In this document: in pieces, positions 44,190 through 52,942 of the stretch | How positions within the stretch are numbered: the first letter of the stretch is position 1 | Layout: each line of letters begins with the position of its first letter | Assembly (NCBI GenBank): GCA_016234555.1 | Contig: JACRBJ010000036.1 | Span: 1-64,000 of the forward strand | Origin: Chloroflexota bacterium | Lineage (GTDB): Bacteria; Chloroflexota; Anaerolineae; Anaerolineales; Villigracilaceae | Length of the DNA: 64,000 bases | Reading direction: 5' to 3' | Program-made: the position numbers and the translations under genes | Notes under the pieces: generated by a model | Database searches by the model: none | Told to the model about the DNA's origin: nothing | What the model saw: the letters and a program-made list of their open reading frames with translations, nothing else

Positions 44190-45098
44190 ATGACAACTGT
44201 CAACCCCACCTCCGATACATCATCTAAAATCCCTTCGCGACTGGAATTGACTCTGGCCGATTTTTGGAAATCGCTTAAGGAATTTGCAGAACTAATCTGG
44301 TCATCGCCGACAGCCATGCTCGGACTGCTGATCGTCCTGGCATGGGTTGTTGTCGCCATCTTCGCGCCACTGCTCACCTCTCACGGTCCGCTGGAACAGG
44401 ATTACAAGAATATCAACAAAGGTCCCACTGCCCAACACGTTCTCGGCACCGATACTTTGGGACGGGACGTCTGGTCGCGAGTGGCCTACGGTGCGCGGAC
44501 AATCCTCTCCCTTGGACCGATTTCTGTTTTCGTGGCTTTTCTCATCGGCCTTACTCTCGGCTTGCCCGCTGGATACTACGGTGGCTGGCTGGATGAAGCC
44601 ATCATGCGCGTGCTCGACTCGCTGATGGCCTTCCCGACGATTCTGCTCTACATGATTATCATCTCCGCAGTGGGCGCGTCGCCCATCAACGTGGTCATCG
44701 CCATTGCCATCGGCGGCGCGCCGGGCATTGCCCGTCTCGTCCGCGCTTTGACAATGGATATCCGCACCCGTGAATATGTGGCGGCGGCCAAACTGCGCGG
44801 CGACAGCGACGTCATGATCATGCTGCGCGAAATCCTGCCCAATTGCCGCGGTCCGCTGATCGTGGACTTTTTGCTCCGCATCGGCTACGCGGCGTTTTAC
44901 ATCGGAACGCTTGGCTTTTTGGGCCTGGGCCTGCCACCGCCGACTCCCGATTGGGGCGGTATGGTACAGGAAGGCCACAGCCGCATGACGGCCAATATCT
45001 GGCCTGTGCTCTCAGCCACCCTGGCCATTGTCACATTGGTCATCGGCTTGAATTTGTTCGCCGACGGTGTCCGCGAAGAAAGTATGCGGTATCAATAA
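44190..45098 (+). CDS. Dipeptide/oligopeptide-type ABC permease (DppC)
   Basis: This 302-residue permease has an N-terminal span, the periplasmic HVLGTDTLGRDVWSRVAYGARTIL motif typical of DppC/OppC, and the cytoplasmic coupling loop REYVAAAKLRGDSDVMIMLREILPN. GLGLPPPTPDWGGMVQEGH precedes the last span. It pairs with the permease 9 nt upstream. Its stop TAA overlaps the ATG of the ATPase gene (TAATG), giving translational coupling. Confidence 0.9.
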   Translation: MTTVNPTSDTSSKIPSRLELTLADFWKSLKEFAELIWSSPTAMLGLLIVLAWVVVAIFAPLLTSHGPLEQDYKNINKGPTAQHVLGTDTLGRDVWSRVAYGARTILSLGPISVFVAFLIGLTLGLPAGYYGGWLDEAIMRVLDSLMAFPTILLYMIIISAVGASPINVVIAIAIGGAPGIARLVRALTMDIRTREYVAAAKLRGDSDVMIMLREILPNCRGPLIVDFLLRIGYAAFYIGTLGFLGLGLPPPTPDWGGMVQEGHSRMTANIWPVLSATLAIVTLVIGLNLFADGVREESMRYQ

Positions 45099-47152
45099 TG
45101 GACGTATCTCCCATCTTATCGGTCAAAAATCTGGCCGTCTCATACAAAACCCGTAAAGGCGAGGTGGATGCTGTACGTGATGTCACCTTCGATATACGGC
45201 GCGGCGAAAACCTGGGACTGGTCGGCGAGTCGGGCTGCGGGAAAAGCACCGTTGCGTATGCGATGGTCAATTTCCTCGGGCCAAACGGATTTATCAAGCA
45301 TGGCGAAGTCCAGTTCAAGGGCAAATCGCTACGTGGTCGTTCTGAGTCCGAACTGCGCGCCCTGCGCGGCGGGGACATCTCGATGGTTTACCAGGAGCCG
45401 ATGTCGGCGCTGAATCCTTCGATGCGCATCCGCGACCAACTGGCCGAGAGTCTCATCACCCACCGCGGTTTCACAAAGAATGATGCATACGCCCAATCGC
45501 TTGAGGCGCTCAAAAACGTTTACATGCCTGATCCCGATGGGGTGATGACCCGCTTTCCGCACCAACTTTCAGGCGGACAGCAGCAGCGCGTGGTCATCGC
45601 CATGGCAATGCTCAACAATCCATCTCTGCTCATCATGGATGAACCGACCACCGCCCTCGATGTCACCGTCGAGGCCGCCGTGCTCGACCTGATTTCCGAA
45701 CTCCAGCGCAAGTACAACACCGCCGCACTCTACATCAGCCACAACCTGGGCGTCGTGGCGCGCGTTTCTGACAAGGTTGCGGTGATGTACGCTGGTGAGA
45801 TTGTGGAACTGGCCCCATCGCGGCAGATCTTCAAAAACCCGATGCACCCGTACACGCAGGGTTTGATGCGCTGCCTGCCCGATGTCGACGCCCCCAAGGG
45901 CACGCGCACGCTTTACCCAATACCTGGACGCGTCCCCTCGCCTGCCAACCTGCCACAAGGTTGCATCTTTGCTCCGCGTTGCGAACAGGCCAAGGGCGAA
46001 TGCACCGTTGACCACCCCGCGCTCATCGAAATGGAGCCTGGTCATCAGGTCCGCTGCCTGCGCCGTGCCAAAGATTGGGACGAAGTGAAGCGGCTTTGGT
46101 CCATCGGTGAGGAAAAACCGACCGATGTTCCCAATCGCCCCGTAGGGGAATCAGTCCTTGATGTGGAGGAAGCCAAAGTCTATTATCCCGTCCCCTTCCA
46201 GACTGTCGGCGGACTGTTCGGCCTGGAGAAACGCAAATACGTCCGCGCCTCGGACGATGTCAGCTTCACCATCAAGCGCGGACGCACGTTGGGCGTGGTG
46301 GGCGAATCGGGTTGTGGAAAGAGTACGATGGCAAAGGCCATCGTCGGCTTGGAGCCACTCTATGAGGGCAAAGTTGATTTCCTGAACGTGGACATCTCCA
46401 AGCCGTTGAATAAGCGCGGCATCGAATCCATCCGCGAACTACAAATGGTGTTTCAGGATCCGAACGGTGTGCTCAACCCCTCTTACACCATCGGCGAACA
46501 AATTGCTTTTTCCCTGCGCCGTTTCCAGACCGTGCCCCCGCACCAGGTACATGCCGAGGTGGAGCGGTTGCTCAATGCGGTCAAACTCGACGCCAGTTAC
46601 TACAACCGTCTGCCACGCCAGTTGAGCGGCGGCGAGAAACAGCGCGTTGGTATTGCCCGCGCCATTTCCACCAATCCCGCCATGGTCGTGTGTGACGAGC
46701 CTGTCTCCGCGTTGGATGTTTCTGTACAGGCGGCGGTGCTCAACCTTCTGCTCGAAATCCAGAATACCAACAACACCACCATGATTTTGATTTCGCACGA
46801 TCTGAGTTCGGTGCGCTTTTTCGCGGATGATGTTGCCGTGATGTACCTGGGCCGCATCGTGGAAATTGGTCCGTGCGAGACGATCTATTCACCGCCTAAC
46901 CACCCATATACGACTGCCCTTTTAGCGGCGGTCCCGCGTCCCGATCCCGATGCCCCGCACTCGAACATTCGCTTGAGCGGACGCGTCCCCAGCGCGGTCA
47001 ATCCTCCTTCGGGTTGTCGCTTCAATACACGTTGTCCGTTCAAGATCGGCGAGATCTGTGAACAGCAAGAGCCACCCAAACGCGACATGGGCAATGGCCA
47101 TCTTATCTTTTGTCATCTCACCCCGGAAGACTTGATGAATCCAAAAGTCTGA
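45098..47152 (+). CDS. Fused double ATPase of an oligopeptide-type ABC transporter (DppD-DppF in one chain)
   Basis: A 684-residue protein containing two full ATPases. The first has [26 protein letters not shown] and [12 protein letters not shown]; the second has [26 protein letters not shown] and [10 protein letters not shown]. Each half ends with the oligopeptide-type C-terminal Cys cluster ([15 protein letters not shown] ... RC and [16 protein letters not shown] ... FC), which in DppD-type proteins can hold an iron-sulfur cluster. Fusions of this kind are known (GsiA/YejF). The start at 45098 is fixed by the TAATG overlap with dppC; earlier in-frame codons lie inside dppC. Confidence 0.88.
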   Translation: MDVSPILSVKNLAVSYKTRKGEVDAVRDVTFDIRRGENLGLVGESGCGKSTVAYAMVNFLGPNGFIKHGEVQFKGKSLRGRSESELRALRGGDISMVYQEPMSALNPSMRIRDQLAESLITHRGFTKNDAYAQSLEALKNVYMPDPDGVMTRFPHQLSGGQQQRVVIAMAMLNNPSLLIMDEPTTALDVTVEAAVLDLISELQRKYNTAALYISHNLGVVARVSDKVAVMYAGEIVELAPSRQIFKNPMHPYTQGLMRCLPDVDAPKGTRTLYPIPGRVPSPANLPQGCIFAPRCEQAKGECTVDHPALIEMEPGHQVRCLRRAKDWDEVKRLWSIGEEKPTDVPNRPVGESVLDVEEAKVYYPVPFQTVGGLFGLEKRKYVRASDDVSFTIKRGRTLGVVGESGCGKSTMAKAIVGLEPLYEGKVDFLNVDISKPLNKRGIESIRELQMVFQDPNGVLNPSYTIGEQIAFSLRRFQTVPPHQVHAEVERLLNAVKLDASYYNRLPRQLSGGEKQRVGIARAISTNPAMVVCDEPVSALDVSVQAAVLNLLLEIQNTNNTTMILISHDLSSVRFFADDVAVMYLGRIVEIGPCETIYSPPNHPYTTALLAAVPRPDPDAPHSNIRLSGRVPSAVNPPSGCRFNTRCPFKIGEICEQQEPPKRDMGNGHLIFCHLTPEDLMNPKV

Positions 47153-47159
47153 GTTATGG

Positions 47160-47186
47160 CTTCGGAAGTCTTTTGGACTTCCGAAG
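47160..47186. terminator. Hairpin CTTCGGAAGTC / GACTTCCGAAG
   Basis: 11-nt perfect arms with a 5-nt loop just after the ATPase stop. Core shared with the palindrome at 14949-14963. A short T run lies in the loop rather than after the stem. Confidence 0.5.
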
Positions 47187-47223
47187 TTTGGGTGTACTAA
47201 TCTCTTTGGGAGGCTTTTTAGCC

Positions 47224-48471
47224 ATGACGGAACACAAAAAAGAATTTTTTATGCGCGACCCGTGGAAGTTCGACCCGAACTTCAAACGTCCCGCGCGCGC
47301 GAACGATGAACTCGGTTTCGACACCCGTTCTCTTCACGCGGGCTTTCATCCCAACGAAGACATGGAACGCTTCCGCGCCTTCGTCCCGCCCATCGTGCCT
47401 TCGATGACCTACCCGTATCGGGATTTCGACCACATCCCCTACCCGGTCTACGCCCGCACTAAGACCCCGACAGCGGACATCCTCGAACAGCGCATCGCCG
47501 CCCTCGAAGGCGGGGAAGCCGCGGTCACAGCTGGCTCTGGCTCACAGGCATTGTTCAATTTGATTTTCACCATCGCCCGCCCTGGCGACAACATCGTCAC
47601 CAGCCTCTACACCTTCGGCGAAGGCTACAAGCAGGCGGCGAGCATCTTCCCCGAACGCTGCGGAGTCAACTTCCGCTTCGTCGAAGACCCCGCCGATCCG
47701 AAGTCGTGGGACAAGCAAATCGACACGAAGACCAAACTAGTCTGGGTCGAGACACCGTCCAACCCGACGCTCTACGTCACCGACCTCAAAGCCGTCGCGG
47801 AGGTGGCACACGCGCGCAACGTCCCAATGATGGTGGACAACACTACCGCCACCGCCGCCCTCCAGCGTCCGATGGATTTCGGCGCGGACATTGTCCTCTT
47901 GAGCATCACCAAGTTCATGGCGGGCAACGCCACCGTCTTGGGCGGAGCAATCGTCGGTCCCGAAGATTTAACCGAAGACATCCGCTGGAACACCACCGAG
48001 TTCGTCGGCTCCATCATGCAACCCTTCGACTCGTGGCTGACCATCCAATATCTCGAAACGCTCGGTATGCGCATGGACAAGCACAGTTTCAACACCCAGA
48101 AGGTCGCGGAATATCTGACTGACCACCCCAAAGTGAAACTGGTCAACTACCCTGGGCTGGACACGCATCCGCAGTACGAACTGGCAAAGAAGCAGATGAA
48201 GTCTGCGGGCGGCATGTTGTCCTTCGTGGTTGAGGGTGGAATCCCAAGTGCGCGTACCCTGATGAACAGCCTCAAGTTGATCGTCCACGCGGTGACGTTT
48301 GGAACAAGCCGCACGATTTGTATGCACCCGCGCACCATCACCCACGAACACATGACCCAGGAAGAGCGCGACATCGCCGGCATCGACGATGGTCTGATCC
48401 GCGTCTCCGTCGGCCTGGAAAATTACAACGACCTCATCGCCGACCTGGAACAGGCGCTTGCCAAAGTGTAG
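47224..48471 (+). CDS. Cys/Met-metabolism PLP enzyme (cystathionine gamma-synthase/lyase family)
   Basis: This 415-residue enzyme belongs to the trans-sulfuration fold. The N terminus has DTRSLHAGFHPNED, then YARTKTPTADILEQRIAALEGG, the cofactor Asp in VPMMVDNTTATA and Schiff-base Lys in LLSITKFMAGNATVLGG. The start at 47224 has GGGAGG upstream. Members do gamma-replacement on O-acyl-homoserine or gamma/beta-elimination on Met or Cys derivatives. Next to dehydratase-like and racemase-like genes, degradation of an amino acid carrying a leaving group in gamma or beta position is possible. Specificity unknown. Confidence 0.85.
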   Translation: MTEHKKEFFMRDPWKFDPNFKRPARANDELGFDTRSLHAGFHPNEDMERFRAFVPPIVPSMTYPYRDFDHIPYPVYARTKTPTADILEQRIAALEGGEAAVTAGSGSQALFNLIFTIARPGDNIVTSLYTFGEGYKQAASIFPERCGVNFRFVEDPADPKSWDKQIDTKTKLVWVETPSNPTLYVTDLKAVAEVAHARNVPMMVDNTTATAALQRPMDFGADIVLLSITKFMAGNATVLGGAIVGPEDLTEDIRWNTTEFVGSIMQPFDSWLTIQYLETLGMRMDKHSFNTQKVAEYLTDHPKVKLVNYPGLDTHPQYELAKKQMKSAGGMLSFVVEGGIPSARTLMNSLKLIVHAVTFGTSRTICMHPRTITHEHMTQEERDIAGIDDGLIRVSVGLENYNDLIADLEQALAKV

Positions 48472-48552
48472 TTTCCGTTTATGAAGTGAGTTTTTCGATA
48501 ACCGTTCAGGTCTGCACGCGCCTGGGCGGTTCTTGTTTGAAAGAGCAAAACG

Positions 48553-48620
48553 AACCACGGAGACACAGAGACACGGAGTTTTTAATTTTTTATCCTCAGT
48601 GCCTTCGTGCCTCCGTGGTT
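48553..48620. repeat. CCACGGAG inverted repeat
   Basis: AACCACGGAG (48553-48562) and CTCCGTGGTT (48611-48620) flank GACACAGAGACACGGAG and a T-rich centre. Related to 56527-56597. It lies immediately upstream of the dehydratase start. Confidence 0.7.
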
Positions 48621-48641
48621 AGAAATTTTGGCGCGACAAAT

Positions 48642-49658
48642 ATGACGTCCCTCCACGCCCCATTGGTTGAATCCATCTACTCCGCCCGCGAAAGGCTGGC
48701 AGGGACAATTCTTCGCACGCCGTTGATTCCCTTCGCTCAAGACGAAGTTGAAATTTACCTCAAACTCGAAAATCTCCAACCCACAGGTTCGTTCAAAGTG
48801 CGCGGCGCGGGGAATGCCCTGCTGGCGGCAAATCCAGACCAACTCCAAAACGGCGTATGGACAGCGTCCGCTGGAAACATGGGACAGGCGCTGGCGTGGT
48901 ATGCAAAAAAATTGAACGTGCCATGCACCGTTCTCGTCCCCGAAGACGCGCCAGAGGTGAAAGTTCAAGCCATCCAGCGGCTCGGCGCGGAGGTGGTCAA
49001 AGTCCCGTTTGCAGAATATCAGTCCGTGCAAAAGGAAGGCTCGCATCCCGCGATGAAGGGCTTGCTGATTCATCCCTTCGCCGACGAAGCGGTGATGGCG
49101 GGCAACGGCATGATTGGATTGGAGATTTTGGAAGACCTGCCCGACGTGGATTTGATCCTCGTCCCCTACGGCGGCGGCGGGTTGAGTTGTGGGATTGCGG
49201 CTGCCGTTCGCGCTGAGCGGAGAGACGAGCGAAGCGAGGAACGCAGTCGAAGCGCCTTGTCACCGTCCTTCGACTACGCTCAGGACGAAATCAGAGTCGA
49301 AGCTGTCGAATTAGAAACCGCGACCCCGTTCACATCCTCACTGTCGGCTGGGAAGATGGTCGAAGTCCCGTACCAAGCCAGTTTCGTCTCAGGCATGGGC
49401 GCGCCCTTCGTCTTCCCGCAGATGTGGACTCTGGCAAGCCAACTGCTGGCTGGTTCGCGCGTGGTCGAACTGCCTCAGGTTGCAGAAGCCATCCGCTTGC
49501 TTGCCGAGCGTCATCACATCATCGTCGAAGGCGCGGGAGCGGTGGCTCTGGCGGCGGCGTTGCAGATAACCGAAAAGAAAAAAGTAGTTTGCGTGGTGTC
49601 CGGCGGAAATATCAACGCCGCGCACCTGAATAAAATCCTGCAAGGAGAACTGCCTTGA
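48642..49658 (+). CDS. Threonine-dehydratase-like PLP enzyme with a repeat-derived insertion
   Basis: A 338-residue fold-type II enzyme. Schiff-base Lys lies in TGSFKVRGAGNAL, the phosphate-binding loop is LVPYGGGGLSCG, and the C-terminal Ser/Asn element is VVSGGNINAAHL. Relatives include threonine/serine dehydratases and EutB of ectoine degradation. After AAAVRAE an insertion of about 27 residues (RRDERSEERSRSALSPSF ...) interrupts the strand that normally reads directly into VxAVE. The insertion is encoded by a palindromic repeat at 49210-49288. The start at 48642 is preferred because upstream in-frame codons cross the CCACGGAG repeat and the previous gene. Confidence 0.83.
   Translation: MTSLHAPLVESIYSARERLAGTILRTPLIPFAQDEVEIYLKLENLQPTGSFKVRGAGNALLAANPDQLQNGVWTASAGNMGQALAWYAKKLNVPCTVLVPEDAPEVKVQAIQRLGAEVVKVPFAEYQSVQKEGSHPAMKGLLIHPFADEAVMAGNGMIGLEILEDLPDVDLILVPYGGGGLSCGIAAAVRAERRDERSEERSRSALSPSFDYAQDEIRVEAVELETATPFTSSLSAGKMVEVPYQASFVSGMGAPFVFPQMWTLASQLLAGSRVVELPQVAEAIRLLAERHHIIVEGAGAVALAAALQITEKKKVVCVVSGGNINAAHLNKILQGELP
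49210..49288. repeat. Palindromic element inside the dehydratase coding sequence
   Basis: Contains CGCTGAGCGG and GCAGTCGAAGCGC on the left and CCTTCGACTACGCTCAGG on the right, the same sequence family as the intergenic copies at 10816, 28496 and 37673. It is translated without shifting the frame, adding a highly charged segment (RAERRDERSEERSRSALS) to the protein. Confidence 0.75.
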
Positions 49659-50431
49659 GAGACCCAAACATTGGACGAATCGAAGCGCGACCTGGTCAAC
49701 AGGCCTACGGCATGGGGCTGGGCGTGATTCTGTTGGACGACGTGTATCCCGGCTTCCCCGGTGACGTGCGCAACGCCAGCGGCTATACGTTCCCGATTCA
49801 ATACGAAGTCGTCAGCGGGGTGGACATCAAGAAGCTGGTGGTGGACAGCAACAAAATCATGTGCCTGCCGCCGCTGATCAAGTCCGCGCAAAAGTTGGAG
49901 AAACTCGGCTGCCGCGCCATCGTCGCGGAGTGCGGGTACTTTGCCTACTTCCAGCGCGAGGTGGCATCGAGTGTGAAGATTCCTGTTTTCATGTCGAGCC
50001 TGTTGCAGGTTGCGATGGCACAGCAAATCGTCGGCGCGAGTCGCGTGGTCGGAATTTTGATGGCGAATGCAAAACACCTGACCGACCATCACTTGGAATC
50101 CGTCGGAATCAAACTCGGCTCGAATTACGTCATCGGCGGTGCGATGGAAGACCTGCGTTGTGAAGAATTCGACCACCTCTGGACGGCGGGTCTGCGGACG
50201 AATCCGCCAGCGGCAGATTATGCCAAAGCCGAGTCTGAGTTTCTGGCGGTTGCAATCGAGTTCTACAAGTCACACCCGAAGATGGGCGCGATGGTCTTGG
50301 AATGCACAGGCTTCCCGCCCTTCGCTCGCGCCTTGCAACGCGAGATCGGAATCCCCATCTTTAGCTGGGGCACACTGATGGAGTACGCCTACTCTGCCGT
50401 CGTCCACCGCGAATATTATGGGCATGTGTAA
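49655..50431 (+). CDS. Aspartate/glutamate racemase-superfamily protein
   Basis: This 258-residue protein shows the two catalytic-Cys environments of the superfamily: VAECGYFAYF in the first half and VLECTGFPPFA in the second, plus the glycine-rich RVVGILMANAKHL strand. Relatives include Asp/Glu and hydantoin racemases, maleate isomerase and arylmalonate decarboxylase. The start is a TTG overlapping the dehydratase stop (TTGA), giving tight coupling. In this cluster it could invert a D/L amino acid before deamination; the substrate is not evident. Confidence 0.78.
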   Translation: MRDPNIGRIEARPGQQAYGMGLGVILLDDVYPGFPGDVRNASGYTFPIQYEVVSGVDIKKLVVDSNKIMCLPPLIKSAQKLEKLGCRAIVAECGYFAYFQREVASSVKIPVFMSSLLQVAMAQQIVGASRVVGILMANAKHLTDHHLESVGIKLGSNYVIGGAMEDLRCEEFDHLWTAGLRTNPPAADYAKAESEFLAVAIEFYKSHPKMGAMVLECTGFPPFARALQREIGIPIFSWGTLMEYAYSAVVHREYYGHV

Positions 50432-50438
50432 ATCTTCG

Positions 50439-50520
50439 TCATTGCGAGGGGCCCATAGGGCGACGAAGCAATCTCATGGTCAAGGCGAAGATTGCTTCGG
50501 GCTAACGCCCTCACAATGAC
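50439..50520. repeat. GTCATTGCGAGGG inverted repeat, full-length copy
   Basis: GTCATTGCGAGGG at the left end pairs with CCCTCACAATGAC at the right, with inner CGAAGCAATCT / AGATTGCTTCG arms. It fills the gap between the racemase and the second MttB gene. A one-arm copy is at 25543. Confidence 0.7.
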
Positions 50521-50536
50521 GTAAACGGAGACTTTC

Positions 50537-51991
50537 ATGATTATCGCAAATTCCCTCGAACTTCACACCCCCCAATTCCGCGTACTGTCTGATGACCAGT
50601 GCGCTGAAATTTACAAAGCCGCGCTCGACTGTCTGGAGCGGATCGGGATTCAATTGCACAACGCCGCCGCCCGTGACCTGCTTGCCGCGCACGGCGCGAC
50701 TGTCACTGACCACGTGGTAAAAATTCCGCCAGAACTGGTGAAGCAGGCGGTTGCGTCCGCGCCGCATGAGTACACCGTTTGGGGACGCGACGACAAACAC
50801 AAAATGCAGGTTGCCATCAATCGCGTCCACTTTGGACCTGGTCCCACCTGCACGTATTTCTACGACCCGCAAACGGGTGAACGCCGCAAAGCGCGGCGCG
50901 GCGACGCGGGCATGACCGCCAAAGTTTGTGACGCGCTGCCGAACATCGATTACATCATGGGCTTGAGTCTCTTCGACGATGTCACGCCCGCGCTGGCTCC
51001 CGTCTACGAATTTGCCGAGGAATTGGCGAACACGTCCAAACCAATTGTAGCTTGGGCAAACACCGCCGCCACCTTCGACGACATCTATCAGATGGCAGTC
51101 GCCACCACTGGGAGTGAATCCGCCTTGCGCGAGAAACCCATCTTCGCATTGTTCACCACCTATGAATCGCCGTTCAAAATTGCGGATTCCGCGCTCGCCA
51201 CGTTGATGAAAGCGGCTGAGGGTGGCATCCCGTCCATTTGTCTTGGCGGACCCACCGTCGGGTTGGAATCTCCGTTCACGGGCGCAGCGGCGCTGACGAT
51301 TCATCTCGCAAGCGCCCTCGCCGCGCTCACCGTCGTCCAAACCCACGTCCCAGGCGCGCCGATGGCAATTGGCGGTCTGCCCTCGATGATGGACTTGCGG
51401 ACGGCGCGTCCTGCCTACGGGTCGCCCGAAGCCAGCCTGCACTCCGCCGCCGCCGTTGACCTCGCCCGCTATTTGGGAATCCCGTTCATGGGGACGGCGG
51501 GCGCGTCCGAAGCCAAACGGATGGACGCCCAGGCTGGAGCCGAAGCTGCGCTCCAAGTCATGCTATCCGCTTTGAGCGGGGCGTCGCTGGTTCACGATGT
51601 GGGCTTCCTCGACTGCGCCGACATCGGCTCACTGGCGTATCTTGTTTTGGTGGATGAAATCATCGGCATGGCGGCGCGGGTCATGCGCGGCGTGCCAGTC
51701 AGCGCCGAGACCATCATGTTCGAGTTGATCGAAAAGGTCGGCGTGGGCGGCTTATACCTCAACCAGTCAAAGTCCGCATCGCTGTGCCGCAAGGAAGCCT
51801 GGGTTCCCACCGTCCTCGATCGCGAGCCGTATAAAAAATGGGAAAAGAACGGAAGCCTCTCGACCGAAGATGTGGCGAACGCGAAAGTGAAAAAGATTTT
51901 GGCGAATCACCAGCCCAAGCCGCTCTCTCCCAAAACGCTGGAAACGATTGAAAAGATTTTGACGGCAGCGGAAGCGCGAGAGAAGAAGTAA
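50537..51991 (+). CDS. MttB-family corrinoid methyltransferase, second paralog, non-pyrrolysine
   Basis: This 484-residue homolog of the 41276 protein has the N-terminal ALDCLERIGIQLHNAAARDL, FGPGPTCTYFYDPQTGERR, a central SPFTGAAALTIHLASALA region and GTAGASEAKRMDAQAGAEAA at the position where MttB has its active-site segment. No in-frame TAG is present. Sequence differs widely from the first paralog, so a different substrate or a second methyl group is likely. It is followed by a DUF1638 gene, a frequent companion of such transferases. Cognate corrinoid protein: probably the one at 37821. Confidence 0.84.
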   Translation: MIIANSLELHTPQFRVLSDDQCAEIYKAALDCLERIGIQLHNAAARDLLAAHGATVTDHVVKIPPELVKQAVASAPHEYTVWGRDDKHKMQVAINRVHFGPGPTCTYFYDPQTGERRKARRGDAGMTAKVCDALPNIDYIMGLSLFDDVTPALAPVYEFAEELANTSKPIVAWANTAATFDDIYQMAVATTGSESALREKPIFALFTTYESPFKIADSALATLMKAAEGGIPSICLGGPTVGLESPFTGAAALTIHLASALAALTVVQTHVPGAPMAIGGLPSMMDLRTARPAYGSPEASLHSAAAVDLARYLGIPFMGTAGASEAKRMDAQAGAEAALQVMLSALSGASLVHDVGFLDCADIGSLAYLVLVDEIIGMAARVMRGVPVSAETIMFELIEKVGVGGLYLNQSKSASLCRKEAWVPTVLDREPYKKWEKNGSLSTEDVANAKVKKILANHQPKPLSPKTLETIEKILTAAEAREKK

Positions 51992-52002
51992 AATCATCCC
52001 CT

Positions 52003-52033
52003 GCTCCTTCGGGGGCTAAGCCCCCGAAGGAGC
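52003..52033. repeat. GCTCCTTCGGGGG palindrome, copy 2
   Basis: Perfect 15-nt arms (GCTCCTTCGGGGGCT and complement) around a single A, 8 nt before the DUF1638 ATG. Close relative of 36733-36767. Confidence 0.75.
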
Positions 52034-52041
52034 TATGAACC

Positions 52042-52725
52042 ATGAACACTTTACCTACTGTCTTCATCGCCTGCCGCGTCTTTGAGCAATTGCTCGCCCG
52101 TCACCTCCCAACTGAGTTCAAAGACCGCGTCACTTTTCTGGATTATGGCTTACACGCCAACCCCAAGAACCTGCGCAAGACCCTGCAAGCCGAAATCGAT
52201 TCGATCACCACCCCCAGCCTGATCGTGCTGGGCTACGGCTTGTGCGGCAACGGATTGAAAGACATCCAGTCTGGAATCCACACCCTGCTGCTGCCCAAAA
52301 CCGAGGACTGCATTGCCATCTTCCTCGGCTCAGACGAAGTCTACCGCAAAGAGTTCAACGCCCACCCTGGCACTTACTATCTCACAGGCGGATGGCTCGA
52401 GGCAGGATCTGATCCGCTCAAAGAGTATGGAAAATATGTCGAGAAGTATGGGCAGAAAACCGCCGACTTCGTCATGAATGAGCAGTATAAAAATTACAAG
52501 CGGATTGCCCTCGTCGGTCACTCGGAAGAGGATTTGGAGGAATATCGCGAAAGAGCCATGCAGGTGGCGTATTATTGCAAACGCTGGGGGATGACCTATC
52601 ACGAAATCAGCGGCTCGGATTCCTACGTCCGACAGTTGATTGAAGTGGCAACAGATTTATCCAAAACCGACGTTCCGTTTTTGATCGTCCCACCGGGTAA
52701 AAAAATAGAGGGATGGACTTTATAA
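52042..52725 (+). CDS. DUF1638 family protein
   Basis: A 227-residue cytosolic protein with IACRVFEQLLARHL near the N terminus, the Cys-containing IVLGYGLCGNGLKDI motif, a TGGWLEAGSDPLKEY segment and a C-terminal LIVPPGKKIEGW. This pattern is characteristic of DUF1638, which, as I recall, commonly sits beside methylamine-type methyltransferase and corrinoid genes; its function is unknown. The conserved Cys and Gly-rich loop suggest a metal or cofactor role. It is the last gene before the mobile-element interruption. Confidence 0.82.
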   Translation: MNTLPTVFIACRVFEQLLARHLPTEFKDRVTFLDYGLHANPKNLRKTLQAEIDSITTPSLIVLGYGLCGNGLKDIQSGIHTLLLPKTEDCIAIFLGSDEVYRKEFNAHPGTYYLTGGWLEAGSDPLKEYGKYVEKYGQKTADFVMNEQYKNYKRIALVGHSEEDLEEYRERAMQVAYYCKRWGMTYHEISGSDSYVRQLIEVATDLSKTDVPFLIVPPGKKIEGWTL

Positions 52726-52760
52726 GAATGTCCATCCCTCGCTGATATCTGAAATCCTGG

Positions 52761-52928
52761 TCACTTCTTAGCAATGAAGGCAATACCCAACCCCTCCTCC
52801 ACCCCCATGCTAATTACCTCCACATTTCCTAGAACCATGGCAACATTCAACATGTCTGAGGAGATATCGTGCTTGAGCAGACCCTCCATCAGTACTTCAC
52901 GCGTCCCAGCCGCTTGTTTAATATAGGA
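52761..52928 (-). pseudogene. LysR-family regulator, effector-domain relic
   Basis: Leftward translation gives YIKQAAGTREVLMEGLLKHD, ISSDMLNVAMVLGNVEVIS and MGVEEGLGIAFIAKK, then TGA at 52761-52763. This matches the C-terminal ligand domain of LysR proteins ('GAGTRxVxEExL ... LGNxExIxxAVxxGxGIxFxS'). It stops 14 bp from the end of the IS at 52943, which probably cut the gene; the DNA-binding half is absent from the far side. Confidence 0.65.
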
Positions 52929-52942
52929 TCATTGGCTCATCG

